Positions 49,180 through 58,988 of a DNA stretch of 64,000 bases are shown here, piece by piece. Position numbers and translations under genes: made by a program. The notes beneath the pieces were generated by a model. It had not been told where the DNA came from and did no database searches. It worked only from the letters and a program-made list of their open reading frames with translations. The DNA is from Flavobacterium sp. 102 (GTDB lineage Bacteria > Bacteroidota > Bacteroidia > Flavobacteriales > Flavobacteriaceae). Every line of letters begins with the position of its first letter. Position 1 is the first letter of the stretch. Location of the stretch: NCBI RefSeq assembly GCF_003634615.1, contig NZ_RBKX01000001.1, positions 930,001-994,000 on the forward strand, in the 5' to 3' direction.

Positions 49180-50145
49180 TTATTTTTTTCTATTGAACAC
49201 CGGAAGCAAAACATAGGAAATCAGTCCGAGAAGAATGGCTAAGATAGTTTGCGAGGTCCAAACCAGCCAACCAAAGGCAATTCCAATATCATTTGAAATA
49301 CCGTAAAGCGAGAAAATTAAAGCGATAGAAAAAGGATAAGCACCTAATCCACCATTGGAAAAACCAACAGCCAAACTCCCAAAAATGAAGCCCATAATAA
49401 CGATGTCAAAGCTGATTTCAGAAGTTTCGGGTAAAGCAAATATGGCAATGTAGAACATCGTCAGGTAGGAAATCCAGATAAAAAAAGAGTGAAAAAGGTA
49501 TTCCCATTTTGATTTCATTTTCACCACAGTTGTCATGCCTTCAATCAATCCCGATAGTTTCTTCTTTAGTTTTAGGATGATTGGCCATTCAGCATAAATC
49601 CAAATCAGCAAAAAAATGATGCCTAAAATTACAGCCGCAACACCGTAATAGATTAACGATTGTAATGAGACATTTTTACTTAATAGGAACTTATAAATTT
49701 CGTCAAACTGAGAAACAAATCCAATAAAGACAAACAATAAGAAAATCAACAAATCAACAATTCTCTCGGCAACAATGGTTCCAAAAGCTTTGTCAAAAGG
49801 TACATTTTCATATTTTTTCAAAAGAGCGGCACGAGAGATTTCGCCTGAACGCGGTACCGTTAAGTTGACCAAATAAGAAACACTTACGGTAAAGAAATTG
49901 TTGTAAAATTTGGTGTGGTAGCCCAAATGATTCAAGGCAAATTTCCAGCGATAAGCTCTTGACCAGTAGCCAACACAGGCAACCAATAATGACAGAAAAA
50001 TATAAGAGTAATTCGCTTTCTGAAAACTCTCTTTTATTTTGTCAATTTCGTCAGGTTTTAACGTGGTGTATTGATAGTAAATAATAGCGACTCCTATGAA
50101 AAGAGGAATAAGAATAGTCAGCCATTTACGAATTTGATTTTTCAA
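49180..50145 (-). CDS. Flippase-like membrane protein (LPG synthase TM domain / YbhN family)
   Basis: The 321-residue protein has about eight membrane segments and the YbhN-family elements SRAYRWKFALNHLGY, VSYLVNLTVPRSGEISRAAL, FGTIVAERIVDLL and the late GFSNGGLGAYPFSIAL. Members are proposed to flip or move lipids; none of the soluble LPG synthase domain is present. It lies five bases after panD on the same strand. Confidence 0.85.
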   Translation of the reverse strand: MKNQIRKWLTILIPLFIGVAIIYYQYTTLKPDEIDKIKESFQKANYSYIFLSLLVACVGYWSRAYRWKFALNHLGYHTKFYNNFFTVSVSYLVNLTVPRSGEISRAALLKKYENVPFDKAFGTIVAERIVDLLIFLLFVFIGFVSQFDEIYKFLLSKNVSLQSLIYYGVAAVILGIIFLLIWIYAEWPIILKLKKKLSGLIEGMTTVVKMKSKWEYLFHSFFIWISYLTMFYIAIFALPETSEISFDIVIMGFIFGSLAVGFSNGGLGAYPFSIALIFSLYGISNDIGIAFGWLVWTSQTILAILLGLISYVLLPVFNRKK

Positions 50146-50150
50146 GTGAT

Positions 50151-50501
50151 TTAGGTCAAAGAATTGTCTTTTTCATTGGGAAAAACCAACCAAGGTTTGA
50201 AGGTTTTGGCTTCTTCGAAATCCATTAAAGCATACGACATGATGATGATGATGTCGCCTTTGTGTACTCTTCTGGCGGCCGGACCATTGAGTGTAATATC
50301 ACCTGAATTTTTAGCTCCCGGTATAACATAAGTGTCAAAACGTTCGCCATTGTTGACGTTAACTATAGATACTTTTTCACCTTCAATCAGGTTAGAAGCT
50401 TCCATTAAAGTTTGGTCAATGGTGATGCTTCCGACGTAATTCAAGTCGGCTCCGGTAACTTTTACACGATGAATTTTCGATTTTACTACTTCAATTTGCA
50501 T
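50151..50501 (-). CDS. panD: Aspartate 1-decarboxylase (pyruvoyl type)
   Basis: The 116-residue proenzyme has [19 protein letters not shown], with the Gly24-Ser25 bond that self-cleaves to form the pyruvoyl group, and later [11 protein letters not shown] and [18 protein letters not shown]. It makes beta-alanine for pantothenate. panC lies 14 bp upstream in the same direction, so the two are a unit. Confidence 0.96.
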   Translation of the reverse strand: MQIEVVKSKIHRVKVTGADLNYVGSITIDQTLMEASNLIEGEKVSIVNVNNGERFDTYVIPGAKNSGDITLNGPAARRVHKGDIIIIMSYALMDFEEAKTFKPWLVFPNEKDNSLT

Positions 50502-50515
50502 GGGGCAAAGTTAAA

Positions 50516-51364
50516 TTAATTTAGTGATATGGTGTCAATCAATCTAATATTGTTGATAAAAACTGCGATAAAAGCGCGGTATTTTTTGGTTTTGTTTTTT
50601 CGAATACATGGTAACAAAGTGGCTTCATCCGCTATTTGGAAATACTCTAAGGCAAAGTTTTGGTTTTTCTCAAAGGTTTTTTTGACCCAAATTGTTACTT
50701 CGGTTGCTGATTTTGTAGCGAATAGTTTTTTGGCATGCGAAATGGTTTTAAAGATGATTGCTGCTTCCTTTTTCTCGGTTTCGGATAATCTTTCGTTTCT
50801 TGAACTCATGGCTAATCCGTTCGCTTCTCTGTAAATAGGACAACCAATAACTTGTACTGGCATTTGTGCTTTCTCAACCATTTTTTTGACAATCTGCAGC
50901 TGCTGAAAATCCTTTTCGCCAAAATAAGCATTTGTTGGTTTTACAATTTCGAAAAGTCTTTTTACGATGGTTCCAACGCCATTAAAATGACCTGGACGAA
51001 ATTGGCCTTCCATTTGGTTTTCCAAACCATCAAAATCAAAAGGTTGGGAAACGGTATTGCCTTTGTAAATGTCATCTACACTTGGTGCGTAAACGATTAT
51101 TTTATCTGAAACGGTTTTTATTTTTTCGATGTCAGCGTCTAAAGTTCTGGGATATTTGGCTAAATCTTCCGGATTGTTGAACTGCGTCGGATTGACAAAA
51201 ATACTGATCACCGTGATTGAATTGTTGGTCACGGCTTCGGACAGCAAAGACAAATGTCCTTGATGAAGTGCGCCCATAGTAGGTACAAAACCAATGGTGG
51301 TTGCTGTGTTTGAAACAGAAGCTAAGTGAGCAACTAATTCATTTTGATTGTTAAAAATGAGCAT
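50516..51364 (-). CDS. panC: Pantothenate synthetase
   Basis: I chose the ATG at 51364 (282 residues), which begins MLIFNNQNELVAHLASV as usual for PanC; the frame upstream to 51415 is not family-like. Motifs are FVPTMGALHQGHLSLL (HIGH-type nucleotide site), SIFVNPTQFNNPEDL, FGEKDFQQLQIVKKM and MSSRNERLSE (KMSKS-like). It joins pantoate and beta-alanine using ATP; panD next to it makes the beta-alanine. Confidence 0.95.
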   Translation of the reverse strand: MLIFNNQNELVAHLASVSNTATTIGFVPTMGALHQGHLSLLSEAVTNNSITVISIFVNPTQFNNPEDLAKYPRTLDADIEKIKTVSDKIIVYAPSVDDIYKGNTVSQPFDFDGLENQMEGQFRPGHFNGVGTIVKRLFEIVKPTNAYFGEKDFQQLQIVKKMVEKAQMPVQVIGCPIYREANGLAMSSRNERLSETEKKEAAIIFKTISHAKKLFATKSATEVTIWVKKTFEKNQNFALEYFQIADEATLLPCIRKNKTKKYRAFIAVFINNIRLIDTISLN

Positions 51365-51424
51365 TGGCTTTCGGTAAATGAGTTGCAAACTTACTATTTT
51401 CATAAATAACTGCATAAATTTTTG

Positions 51425-51432
51425 TACTTTTG
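51425..51432 (+). promoter_or_regulatory. -7 box TACTTTTG for the glycogen-synthase-like gene
   Basis: TACTTTTG fully matches TAnnTTTG; the ATG lies 39 bp downstream. Confidence 0.5.
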
Positions 51433-51470
51433 CCTGTTTTTTATTGCCAATAAATAAAGTAAAATAGATT

Positions 51471-52277
51471 ATGGAAGATAAGAGGATATTGTATGTATCA
51501 TCTGAAGTGGTGCCTTATCTGGCTGAGAATGAGGTTTCTTTAATGTCGTATGACGTTCCTAAAATGGTTAATGATCAAGGCGGGCAAATAAGAATATTTA
51601 TGCCAAGATATGGAAATATCAATGAAAGAAGGCATCAATTACACGAGGTTATCCGATTGTCAGGAATGAATTTAGTAGTTAATGATTTGGATATGCCCTT
51701 GATTATCAAAGTGGCTTCTATTCCAAAAGAGAGAATTCAGGTTTATTTTATTGATAATGATGAATACTTCAAGCGAAAAGCTACGTTCAGCGATGAAGAT
51801 GGCGTGATGTATCCTGATAATGACGAAAGAGCTATTTTCTTTGCCAAAGGCGTAGTGGAAACCGTTAAAAAACTAAATTGGGTTCCCGATATTATTCACG
51901 TTCACGGTTGGATGGCCGGTTTGTTGCCGGTTTACATGAAGCACTACTATAAAGATGAAGCTTTGTTTTCGGATACTAAAATTGTGACTTCGGTTTATGG
52001 TCAGTCTTTTGACGGCACTTTAAATACGGAAATGATTAACAAAATTAAGTTTGATAACATTCCGCATGACGCTATCCAAGATTTAGAATTGCCTAACTAT
52101 GAAAACCTAATCAAGTCTTCTGTGATGCACTCGGACGCCGTTATTATTGCCTCTGAAAACCTGTCTTCAAGTTTAACAAAATTTATAGAATCTTCAGGAA
52201 AACCTTTTTTACCTTTCGCCTCGAAAGACAAATTTTCAGAAGCATATACCAATTTCTATAAGGAGATGCTTCCTTAA
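51471..52277 (+). CDS. Glycogen/starch synthase N-terminal-domain protein (short form)
   Basis: The 268-residue protein matches the N-terminal Rossmann domain of GT5 glycogen synthase: KRILYVSSEVVPYLAENEV, IRIFMPRYGNINERRH and PDIIHVHGWMAGLLPVYMKH. Full-length enzymes have about 480 residues with a second domain, which is absent here; the gene ends cleanly. The Lys-Thr-Gly-Gly-Leu site of the GT5 family is not present as KTGGL. Short forms like this recur in Bacteroidetes, probably with another role. It is followed 18 bp later by the DUF4270 gene. Confidence 0.75.
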   Translation: MEDKRILYVSSEVVPYLAENEVSLMSYDVPKMVNDQGGQIRIFMPRYGNINERRHQLHEVIRLSGMNLVVNDLDMPLIIKVASIPKERIQVYFIDNDEYFKRKATFSDEDGVMYPDNDERAIFFAKGVVETVKKLNWVPDIIHVHGWMAGLLPVYMKHYYKDEALFSDTKIVTSVYGQSFDGTLNTEMINKIKFDNIPHDAIQDLELPNYENLIKSSVMHSDAVIIASENLSSSLTKFIESSGKPFLPFASKDKFSEAYTNFYKEMLP

Positions 52278-52295
52278 AAATAATTATTAAGATTT

Positions 52296-53978
52296 ATGTT
52301 TAAAAAATCCTATTTACAACAGATTTTATTTGGCTTTGCAGCCGTTTTGCTTTTTGCTTCCTGTGACAAAGACTTTAACGAATTAGGAACAGATATTGTT
52401 GGTGATGATCATTTTCTTTTTGAAAGATACACCGATGCGTCTGTGAAAGCTTACAATCAAAAATTGGGCCCGATTTCGTCTAATAATTTACCCATAAATC
52501 CACTTGGGTTTTATAATAATCCTGCTTTTGGGACAACCCAGGCCAATTTTGTGACCCAAGTTGAATTAGACAGCGAAAACCCAACCTTTAACAATGTTGA
52601 TCCTGAAAATTATGATATTGACCCGACAGTAATTGACAGTATCATTTTAAATATTCCTTATTACAGTAAGGTGGAAGAAGTAGAAGAAGTTGAAGTTGAT
52701 GGTGAAACAGAAATACATACTACCTATAAATTGGATTCAATTTACGGTCCGGAAAATTCTAAATTCAAATTAAGTATTTATCAATCTAATTATTTTCTAA
52801 GAGATTTAGATCCTAGTCAATCCCTTGGTGAGCGTCAGCTTTATTATACGGATATGGATAGTGACATAGACAACAATAAGATTCCGATTTTATTGAATGA
52901 CGCACCTCTTTCAGGCAATAATGCTAATGGGCATGAGAATACTCAGTTTTATTTTGACAAAAGAGAGCACAAAACTTCAGCTTTGAATAACGCAGAACCG
53001 CCCGTGTCAGTAGATACGAGGTTCGCGCCTTCTATGCGTTTGCACCTAAACAAAACCGTTTTCACTAATTTACTTTTGAATGCCCCAAGCGGACAGTTGG
53101 TTAACAATGCCGTGTTTAAAAATTATTTTAGAGGATTGTATTTCAAGGTGGAGAATGGAAATCCGGGACAAATGGCTATGATGAACTTCCAAGGTGGGAA
53201 AATCACGGTTTACTATAATGAGGACCTTAAAAAGACAGTTGACAATGTCACTACATTTGAAAGACAATTCAAAACACTCACTATGAGTATGACCGGGAAT
53301 ACCGTTAGTTTGCTTAATAATTCTAATGAAAATGTTGATTATTTAACAGCGGCCAATAGTAGTCAAGAAGCTTCTAAACTTTATTTAAAAGGAGGACAAG
53401 GTTCTGTAGCTGTTATTGATGTATTTGGAGCTGATGCTGATAACAACGGAATTGCAGATGAAATAGAAGCTATTAAAGCGAATGGCTGGTTGATTAATGA
53501 AGCCAATCTTACTTTTTACATTGATAGAACAGCCATGTTAGATGCCAGATCAGTAGAGCCTGATCGTATCTTTTTGTATGATTTAAACAACAGAAAAACA
53601 TTGGTTGATTATATCTTTGATTCTTCTTCCAGTTCTTTTAATCCTAAACTTAGTAAGATAGTTCATGGAGGACTTATTGAAAGAGAAGATGTTGAAAATG
53701 GTAGAGGAATTAAATATAAAGTCAGAATTACTAATCATCTGAGAAATATGATTGCAAATGATTCGACTAATGTAAGGTTAGGGCTTTCGGTAACGGAAAC
53801 CATTAATAATATTGGTTTTTCTAAGTTGAGAACGGCTAACGTTACTACTGGATACGCTCCAAGTATGTCTGTTTTGAGTCCGACAGGAACCATATTATAT
53901 GGTACTAACATTCCTGTTGGGGATCCAAATTACGACAAGAGATTAAAAATTGAAATTTATTATACAAAACCTGATTAA
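52296..53978 (+). CDS. DUF4270 lipoprotein
   Basis: The 560-residue lipoprotein ([20 protein letters not shown]) has the DUF4270 start with [10 protein letters not shown] and is rich in beta structure with [13 protein letters not shown] and several Asp/Asn-rich turns. The function of the family is unknown; it is a surface or periplasmic lipoprotein of Bacteroidetes and often lies by the short glycogen-synthase gene and glmS, as it does here. Confidence 0.88.
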   Translation: MFKKSYLQQILFGFAAVLLFASCDKDFNELGTDIVGDDHFLFERYTDASVKAYNQKLGPISSNNLPINPLGFYNNPAFGTTQANFVTQVELDSENPTFNNVDPENYDIDPTVIDSIILNIPYYSKVEEVEEVEVDGETEIHTTYKLDSIYGPENSKFKLSIYQSNYFLRDLDPSQSLGERQLYYTDMDSDIDNNKIPILLNDAPLSGNNANGHENTQFYFDKREHKTSALNNAEPPVSVDTRFAPSMRLHLNKTVFTNLLLNAPSGQLVNNAVFKNYFRGLYFKVENGNPGQMAMMNFQGGKITVYYNEDLKKTVDNVTTFERQFKTLTMSMTGNTVSLLNNSNENVDYLTAANSSQEASKLYLKGGQGSVAVIDVFGADADNNGIADEIEAIKANGWLINEANLTFYIDRTAMLDARSVEPDRIFLYDLNNRKTLVDYIFDSSSSSFNPKLSKIVHGGLIEREDVENGRGIKYKVRITNHLRNMIANDSTNVRLGLSVTETINNIGFSKLRTANVTTGYAPSMSVLSPTGTILYGTNIPVGDPNYDKRLKIEIYYTKPD

Positions 53979-53989
53979 TACTTAAAGTT

Positions 53990-55837
53990 ATGTGTGGAAT
54001 TGTTGGCTATATTGGTTACAGAGAAGCGTACCCAATAGTAATAAAAGGTTTGAAAAGATTAGAATATCGTGGCTATGACAGTGCCGGGATTATGCTTTGT
54101 GACGGTAAAGATGTCAGCATAGCTAAAACCAAAGGAAAAGTTTCTGATCTTGAAGAAAAATCAAAAGGATTAGCAACGTCTAAAGCCACAATCGGAATGG
54201 GTCACACCCGTTGGGCAACCCATGGTGTTCCAAATGATGTTAACTCTCACCCACATGTTTCCAATTCGGGCAATTTGGTAATTATCCACAATGGAATCAT
54301 AGAAAACTATGAGCCGTTAAAAAAAGAATTGCTGAAAAGAGGTTACTCTTTTACCTCTGACACTGACACAGAGGTGTTAATCAATTTAATTGAAGAGGTT
54401 AAGAAAAAGGAAAACATTAAATTGGGGAAAGCAGTACAGATAGCCTTAAACCAAGTAGTTGGCGCTTATGCCATCTGTGTTTTTGATAAAGAAAAGCCGG
54501 ATGAAATTGTTGTAGCCCGATTGGGAAGTCCATTGGCTATTGGCGTTGGACAAGATGAATTTTTTATCGCTTCTGATGCTTCACCATTTATTGAATACAC
54601 TTCTAATGCCATTTATTTAGAAGATGAAGAAATGGCAATTGTAAGATTGAACAAGCCTTTAAAAATCAGAAAAATTAAAGACGATACATTAGTAGATCCT
54701 TATATTCAAGAACTTCAAATGAATTTGGAGCAAATTGAAAAAGGCGGTTACGATCATTTCATGCTAAAAGAAATCTACGAACAACCTAATGTAATCAAAG
54801 ATACTTACCGTGGAAGATTATTAGCCAATCAAGGGATCATCCAAATGGCGGGTGTAGAAGATAATCTTGAAAAATTCCTTCACGCCCAAAGAATATTAAT
54901 CGTAGCCTGCGGGACTTCATGGCATGCCGGACTGGTAGCGGAATATATTTTTGAAGAGTTCACTAGAATTCCTGTTGAAGTAGAATATGCTTCCGAATTT
55001 AGATACAGAAATCCAATCATAAATCCTACAGATGTAGTAATCGCAATTTCACAATCCGGAGAAACAGCCGATACTTTAGCAGCGATTAAGTTGGCCAAAG
55101 AAAAAGGTGCCTTTGTTTTCGGAGTTTGTAATGTGGTTGGTTCTTCTATTTCACGAGAAACGCATGCCGGAGCTTATACCCATGCAGGCCCGGAAATTGG
55201 GGTGGCTTCTACCAAAGCATTTACCACACAAATTACGGTGCTGACAATGATTGCTTTGCGTTTGGCTAAAGCCAAAGGAACGCTTTCTAATTCAGATTTC
55301 CACCGTTATTTACAAGAATTAGAAGTCATTCCGGACAAAGTAAAAGAAGCATTGGAAACCAATGATAGAGCGAAAGAAATTGCAGCGATATTCAAAGATG
55401 CACCCAATTGTCTTTACTTAGGAAGAGGCTATAATTTCCCGGTAGCTTTGGAAGGTGCGTTGAAATTAAAAGAGATATCATATATTCACGCCGAGGGTTA
55501 TCCAGCAGCAGAAATGAAGCATGGTCCGATTGCGCTGATTGATGAGCAAATGCCGGTTGTAGTGATTGCACCAAAGCAAGGACATTATGATAAAGTAGTT
55601 AGTAACATTCAAGAGATAAAATCAAGAAGCGGTAAAATTATTGCCGTGGTGACTAAAGGAGATACACAAGTAAAAGAATTAGCGGATCACGTAATCGAAA
55701 TTCCTGAAACTTCGGATGCTTTATCGCCTTTAATTACAACTATTCCATTGCAATTATTGTCTTATCACATTGCGGTAATGAGAGGTTGTAATGTTGACCA
55801 GCCAAGAAATTTGGCAAAATCAGTAACAGTTGAATAA
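53990..55837 (+). CDS. glmS: Glutamine--fructose-6-phosphate aminotransferase (isomerising)
   Basis: The 615-residue enzyme starts MCGIVGYIGYREAYPIVIKG, with Cys 2 as the glutaminase nucleophile, followed by RLEYRGYDSAGI and GHTRWATHG. Two SIS domains hold the isomerase site: VACGTSWHAG, ISQSGETADT and AEMKHGPIALI. The C-terminus ends in the usual PRNLAKSVTVE. It makes glucosamine-6-phosphate for peptidoglycan and lipopolysaccharide. It is the third gene of a run with the short glycogen synthase and DUF4270, ending at a strong terminator. No glmS riboswitch is seen upstream. Confidence 0.97.
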   Translation: MCGIVGYIGYREAYPIVIKGLKRLEYRGYDSAGIMLCDGKDVSIAKTKGKVSDLEEKSKGLATSKATIGMGHTRWATHGVPNDVNSHPHVSNSGNLVIIHNGIIENYEPLKKELLKRGYSFTSDTDTEVLINLIEEVKKKENIKLGKAVQIALNQVVGAYAICVFDKEKPDEIVVARLGSPLAIGVGQDEFFIASDASPFIEYTSNAIYLEDEEMAIVRLNKPLKIRKIKDDTLVDPYIQELQMNLEQIEKGGYDHFMLKEIYEQPNVIKDTYRGRLLANQGIIQMAGVEDNLEKFLHAQRILIVACGTSWHAGLVAEYIFEEFTRIPVEVEYASEFRYRNPIINPTDVVIAISQSGETADTLAAIKLAKEKGAFVFGVCNVVGSSISRETHAGAYTHAGPEIGVASTKAFTTQITVLTMIALRLAKAKGTLSNSDFHRYLQELEVIPDKVKEALETNDRAKEIAAIFKDAPNCLYLGRGYNFPVALEGALKLKEISYIHAEGYPAAEMKHGPIALIDEQMPVVVIAPKQGHYDKVVSNIQEIKSRSGKIIAVVTKGDTQVKELADHVIEIPETSDALSPLITTIPLQLLSYHIAVMRGCNVDQPRNLAKSVTVE

Positions 55838-55858
55838 TTTTTTTACTACAAAAAACAC

Positions 55859-55890
55859 AAAAAGGCGAGATTTATTCTCGCCTTTTTTTT
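55859..55890 (+). terminator. Rho-independent terminator after glmS
   Basis: AAAGGCGAGA (55861-55870) pairs with TCTCGCCTTT (55876-55885) around a five-base loop, followed by T. Confidence 0.9.
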
Positions 55891-56058
55891 GCTAATTATT
55901 TGTGATTAATTTAAAAGAATCTTCGTTTTGTATGTATGCATAGTATTTTTTTTAGCAATAGTGTCAAAAAGTTAATAAAACCTTAAAAAAGCCGGATGTT
56001 GTTGAATTATCAATATTCAAACCAAATAATTGATTATTGCTAAAATGATGACTATTTT

Positions 56059-56090
56059 TTTGAGGATGTAAAAAAAATATTTGTACTTTG
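56059..56090 (+). promoter_or_regulatory. Promoter of the TonB receptor-SGNH operon
   Basis: A -33 TTTG (56059-56062) and a -7 TACTTTG (56084-56090) are 21 bp apart, the Bacteroidetes layout. The ATG at 56121 follows a leader of about 25 bases. Confidence 0.6.
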
Positions 56091-56120
56091 GCTACATAAA
56101 CCAACAAAATTTAAAACCAA

Positions 56121-58958
56121 ATGAAGATTTATTTATTTATCCTTTCATTGTTTTTTTGCGGCATTACTTATTCGCAAACGTCAATATCTGGTTCGGTAAA
56201 AGACAGCAAAAACCAACCAATTCCTGGAGCCAATGTTAAAGTATCCGGTGAAAGTGCAGGAACAGTTACTGACAGTGATGGAAATTTCAGCTTAACCACT
56301 ACCAAAAAACCGCCGTTTGACATTGAAGTGTCGAGTGTTGGTTATGGTTCTTCAACGGTTAGTGTAACTTCCAACAACCAAAAAGTAAGTGTTTCATTGT
56401 CAGAACAAGAAACACAATTAGATGAAATTGTAGTTTCTGCCTCGAGAACACCTGAGAAGGTAAGAGAATCTCCGGTAACTATCGAGAGAATGACTATCAG
56501 AGATATCAAAAAAACAGCATCGCCTACATTCTACGATGGCTTGGAAAATTTGAAAGAAGTTCAAATGAATACCAGTAGTATGTCGTTCAAATCAATCAAT
56601 ACTCGTGGATTTGCAACGGTAGCCAATACGCGTTTTATGCAATTGGTTGATGGTATGGATAACTCTTCACCATTGTTGAACTTCGTTTTAGGTAACCTTA
56701 TAGGGGTTTCAGATATAGATGTGGCCAGCGTGGAATTGCTTCCGGGTGCGTCTTCTGCCTTATATGGTGCTAATGCCTTTAACGGAATTTTATTTATGAA
56801 TAGTAAAAGTCCATTCAAATACCAAGGTATTTCTGCTTATGTTAAATATGGAGCCACCAGTCAAAAAGCGGCCGGTTCTAACGATTATAGAGATTATGGG
56901 GTAAGAGTAGCACATGCTTTTTCTAAGCATTTTGCGGCCAAAGCCAATTTCACTTACATGAAAGGTACCGAGTGGTGGGCAACAGATTACGATGACAGAA
57001 CAGTTGACGGAAGAGACAGAAGTCACCACAATTATAATGGTATCAATGTTTATGGAGATGAAGCGTCAACCAATATCAAGAGTGTTGGACAAACATTGGT
57101 TGGATTAGGTTTACTTCCTGCCTCAGCTTTAAACTTACTCCCAAATGAAAACGTTTCAAGAACAGGTTATAACGAAGTAGATTTAACGGATAACGAAGTT
57201 AGAAATGCTAAAATTGATTTTTCTTTACACTTAAGACCTTTCGGAAACGAAAATCTTGAAGTAATTTGGCAAAGTAAATTCGGTTTCGGAAATTCTGTTT
57301 ATCAAGGAGCGAATCGTTACTATTTGAATGGGTTTTCCATGCAACAACACAAATTAGAACTTACCGGGAAAAACTTTTTCGTAAGAGGTTATTTCACGAC
57401 AGAAGATGGTGGAAGTTCTTATGATATGCTTTTCACCGGACTTAATATCAACAGGGCATGGAAGCCTGATGCTACTTGGTTTGGACAATATGCTGGTGCA
57501 TATGTGCAATCTACTTTAGGTGGAGCAACACCATCTCAAGCTCACGCCAATGCAAGAAACGTTGCTGATACCGGAAGATTTTTACCGGGCACTCCTGAAT
57601 TCCAAAATGCATTCAATCAAGTAACATCTAATCCTGACGTGTTATCCGGTTCAAAATTGGTGGACAATTCAAAAATTTACCATTCAGATGCTAATTATAA
57701 CTTCAAAGATTTAATCAAAGTAGCCGAAATTCAAGTTGGTGGTTCTTACAGAAGATATGAGTTAAACTCTTTCGGAAGAATTTATACGGACACACCACAA
57801 TTTGGCGGAATTAAGTATGATGAGTATGGAGTTTATACTCAGGTTCAGAAAAAATTAATGGAAGACCGTTTGAAATTTACAGGTTCTGTTCGTTATGACA
57901 AAGCTGAAAATTTTGACGGAAATTATTCGCCAAGAATTTCCTTAGTATACAGCGCGGGAGAAGCTAAAAATCATATTTTCAGAGGTTCATTCCAAACCGG
58001 TTTCCGTAACCCAACAACCCAAGACCAATATATTGGATTCAACGTAGGGAATGCTATTTTACTAGGTTCTGCACCGGATAACTTAACAAGATATATTGAA
58101 ACACTTCCGGTAACTTCTCCTTTAGGACAAGCATTAGTTGGAGGAACAACAACAATTGATGGGAATGATGCTTATTTTAATTCTTACACAGCGCAATCTG
58201 CTCAAGCATTTGCTGCATTAGCACCAACTGATCCAATTGCGGCATCTGCATTATTGGTAAGAACTAATGTAGACTTAGTAAAACCTGAAACCGTAAAAGC
58301 ATTTGAATTAGGATACAGAGGCGAAGTAAAAGGTTTTACTTATGATATCAATGGTTACTATAATATCTATAATGATTTTATCGGAAACTTAACCGTAGTG
58401 GCACCATTATACGGAACTGCACAAGACGCTCCTAATCCTTTATTAGGGCCAACAGATCCGGGAGCTCAATCAGTAGATGCCTTAGCTACAGGAAATACCA
58501 GAGCTTTTCAATTGTATACTAATACCGATATTGAAATCAAATCCTTGGGATTTGGAGTTGGAATATCAAAAAAATTACCAAAAAATTTCGAGGTTTCTGC
58601 TAACTACAACTACGCAGAGTTTGATTTTGATCAAGCGCAAGATCCAAGTTTCGAAGCCGGATTTAATACTCCTAAACACAGAGTTAAAGCCAGCTTCAGT
58701 AACGATAATTTATTCAAAAACTTTGGATTCAATGTAAGTGGAAGATGGAGTGATGAGTATTATTGGGAATCAACTTTCGCTGATGGGATGATAGATGCAG
58801 TAACTGTTATTGATGCACAAATCAGTTATGGTCTTCCGAGTTTAAAATCAGTTATAAAAGCTGGAGCAACGAACTTAGGTGGAAAAGAATACAGACAACT
58901 TATCGGGCCTGGATTAATTGGTCAACAATATTTCTTGTCTTTAACAATCAATCCATAA
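56121..58958 (+). CDS. TonB-dependent receptor with carboxypeptidase-regulatory-like domain
   Basis: The 945-residue protein has a signal peptide (FFCGITYSQT), an N-terminal carboxypeptidase-regulatory-like domain (SISGSVKDSKNQPIPGANVK to about residue 95), a plug with DEIVVSASRTPEKVRESPVT and LLPGASSALYGANAFNGILF and a barrel of about 22 strands ending LGGKEYRQLIGPGLIGQQYF. It takes up an unknown ligand across the outer membrane. The next gene, 30 bp downstream, encodes an SGNH-type lipoprotein, suggesting that the ligand is an ester or lipid that is processed at the surface. No SusD partner is present. Confidence 0.88.
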   Translation: MKIYLFILSLFFCGITYSQTSISGSVKDSKNQPIPGANVKVSGESAGTVTDSDGNFSLTTTKKPPFDIEVSSVGYGSSTVSVTSNNQKVSVSLSEQETQLDEIVVSASRTPEKVRESPVTIERMTIRDIKKTASPTFYDGLENLKEVQMNTSSMSFKSINTRGFATVANTRFMQLVDGMDNSSPLLNFVLGNLIGVSDIDVASVELLPGASSALYGANAFNGILFMNSKSPFKYQGISAYVKYGATSQKAAGSNDYRDYGVRVAHAFSKHFAAKANFTYMKGTEWWATDYDDRTVDGRDRSHHNYNGINVYGDEASTNIKSVGQTLVGLGLLPASALNLLPNENVSRTGYNEVDLTDNEVRNAKIDFSLHLRPFGNENLEVIWQSKFGFGNSVYQGANRYYLNGFSMQQHKLELTGKNFFVRGYFTTEDGGSSYDMLFTGLNINRAWKPDATWFGQYAGAYVQSTLGGATPSQAHANARNVADTGRFLPGTPEFQNAFNQVTSNPDVLSGSKLVDNSKIYHSDANYNFKDLIKVAEIQVGGSYRRYELNSFGRIYTDTPQFGGIKYDEYGVYTQVQKKLMEDRLKFTGSVRYDKAENFDGNYSPRISLVYSAGEAKNHIFRGSFQTGFRNPTTQDQYIGFNVGNAILLGSAPDNLTRYIETLPVTSPLGQALVGGTTTIDGNDAYFNSYTAQSAQAFAALAPTDPIAASALLVRTNVDLVKPETVKAFELGYRGEVKGFTYDINGYYNIYNDFIGNLTVVAPLYGTAQDAPNPLLGPTDPGAQSVDALATGNTRAFQLYTNTDIEIKSLGFGVGISKKLPKNFEVSANYNYAEFDFDQAQDPSFEAGFNTPKHRVKASFSNDNLFKNFGFNVSGRWSDEYYWESTFADGMIDAVTVIDAQISYGLPSLKSVIKAGATNLGGKEYRQLIGPGLIGQQYFLSLTINP

Positions 58959-58988
58959 TTCAAACCAAATTATTAAATTATAATAGTT

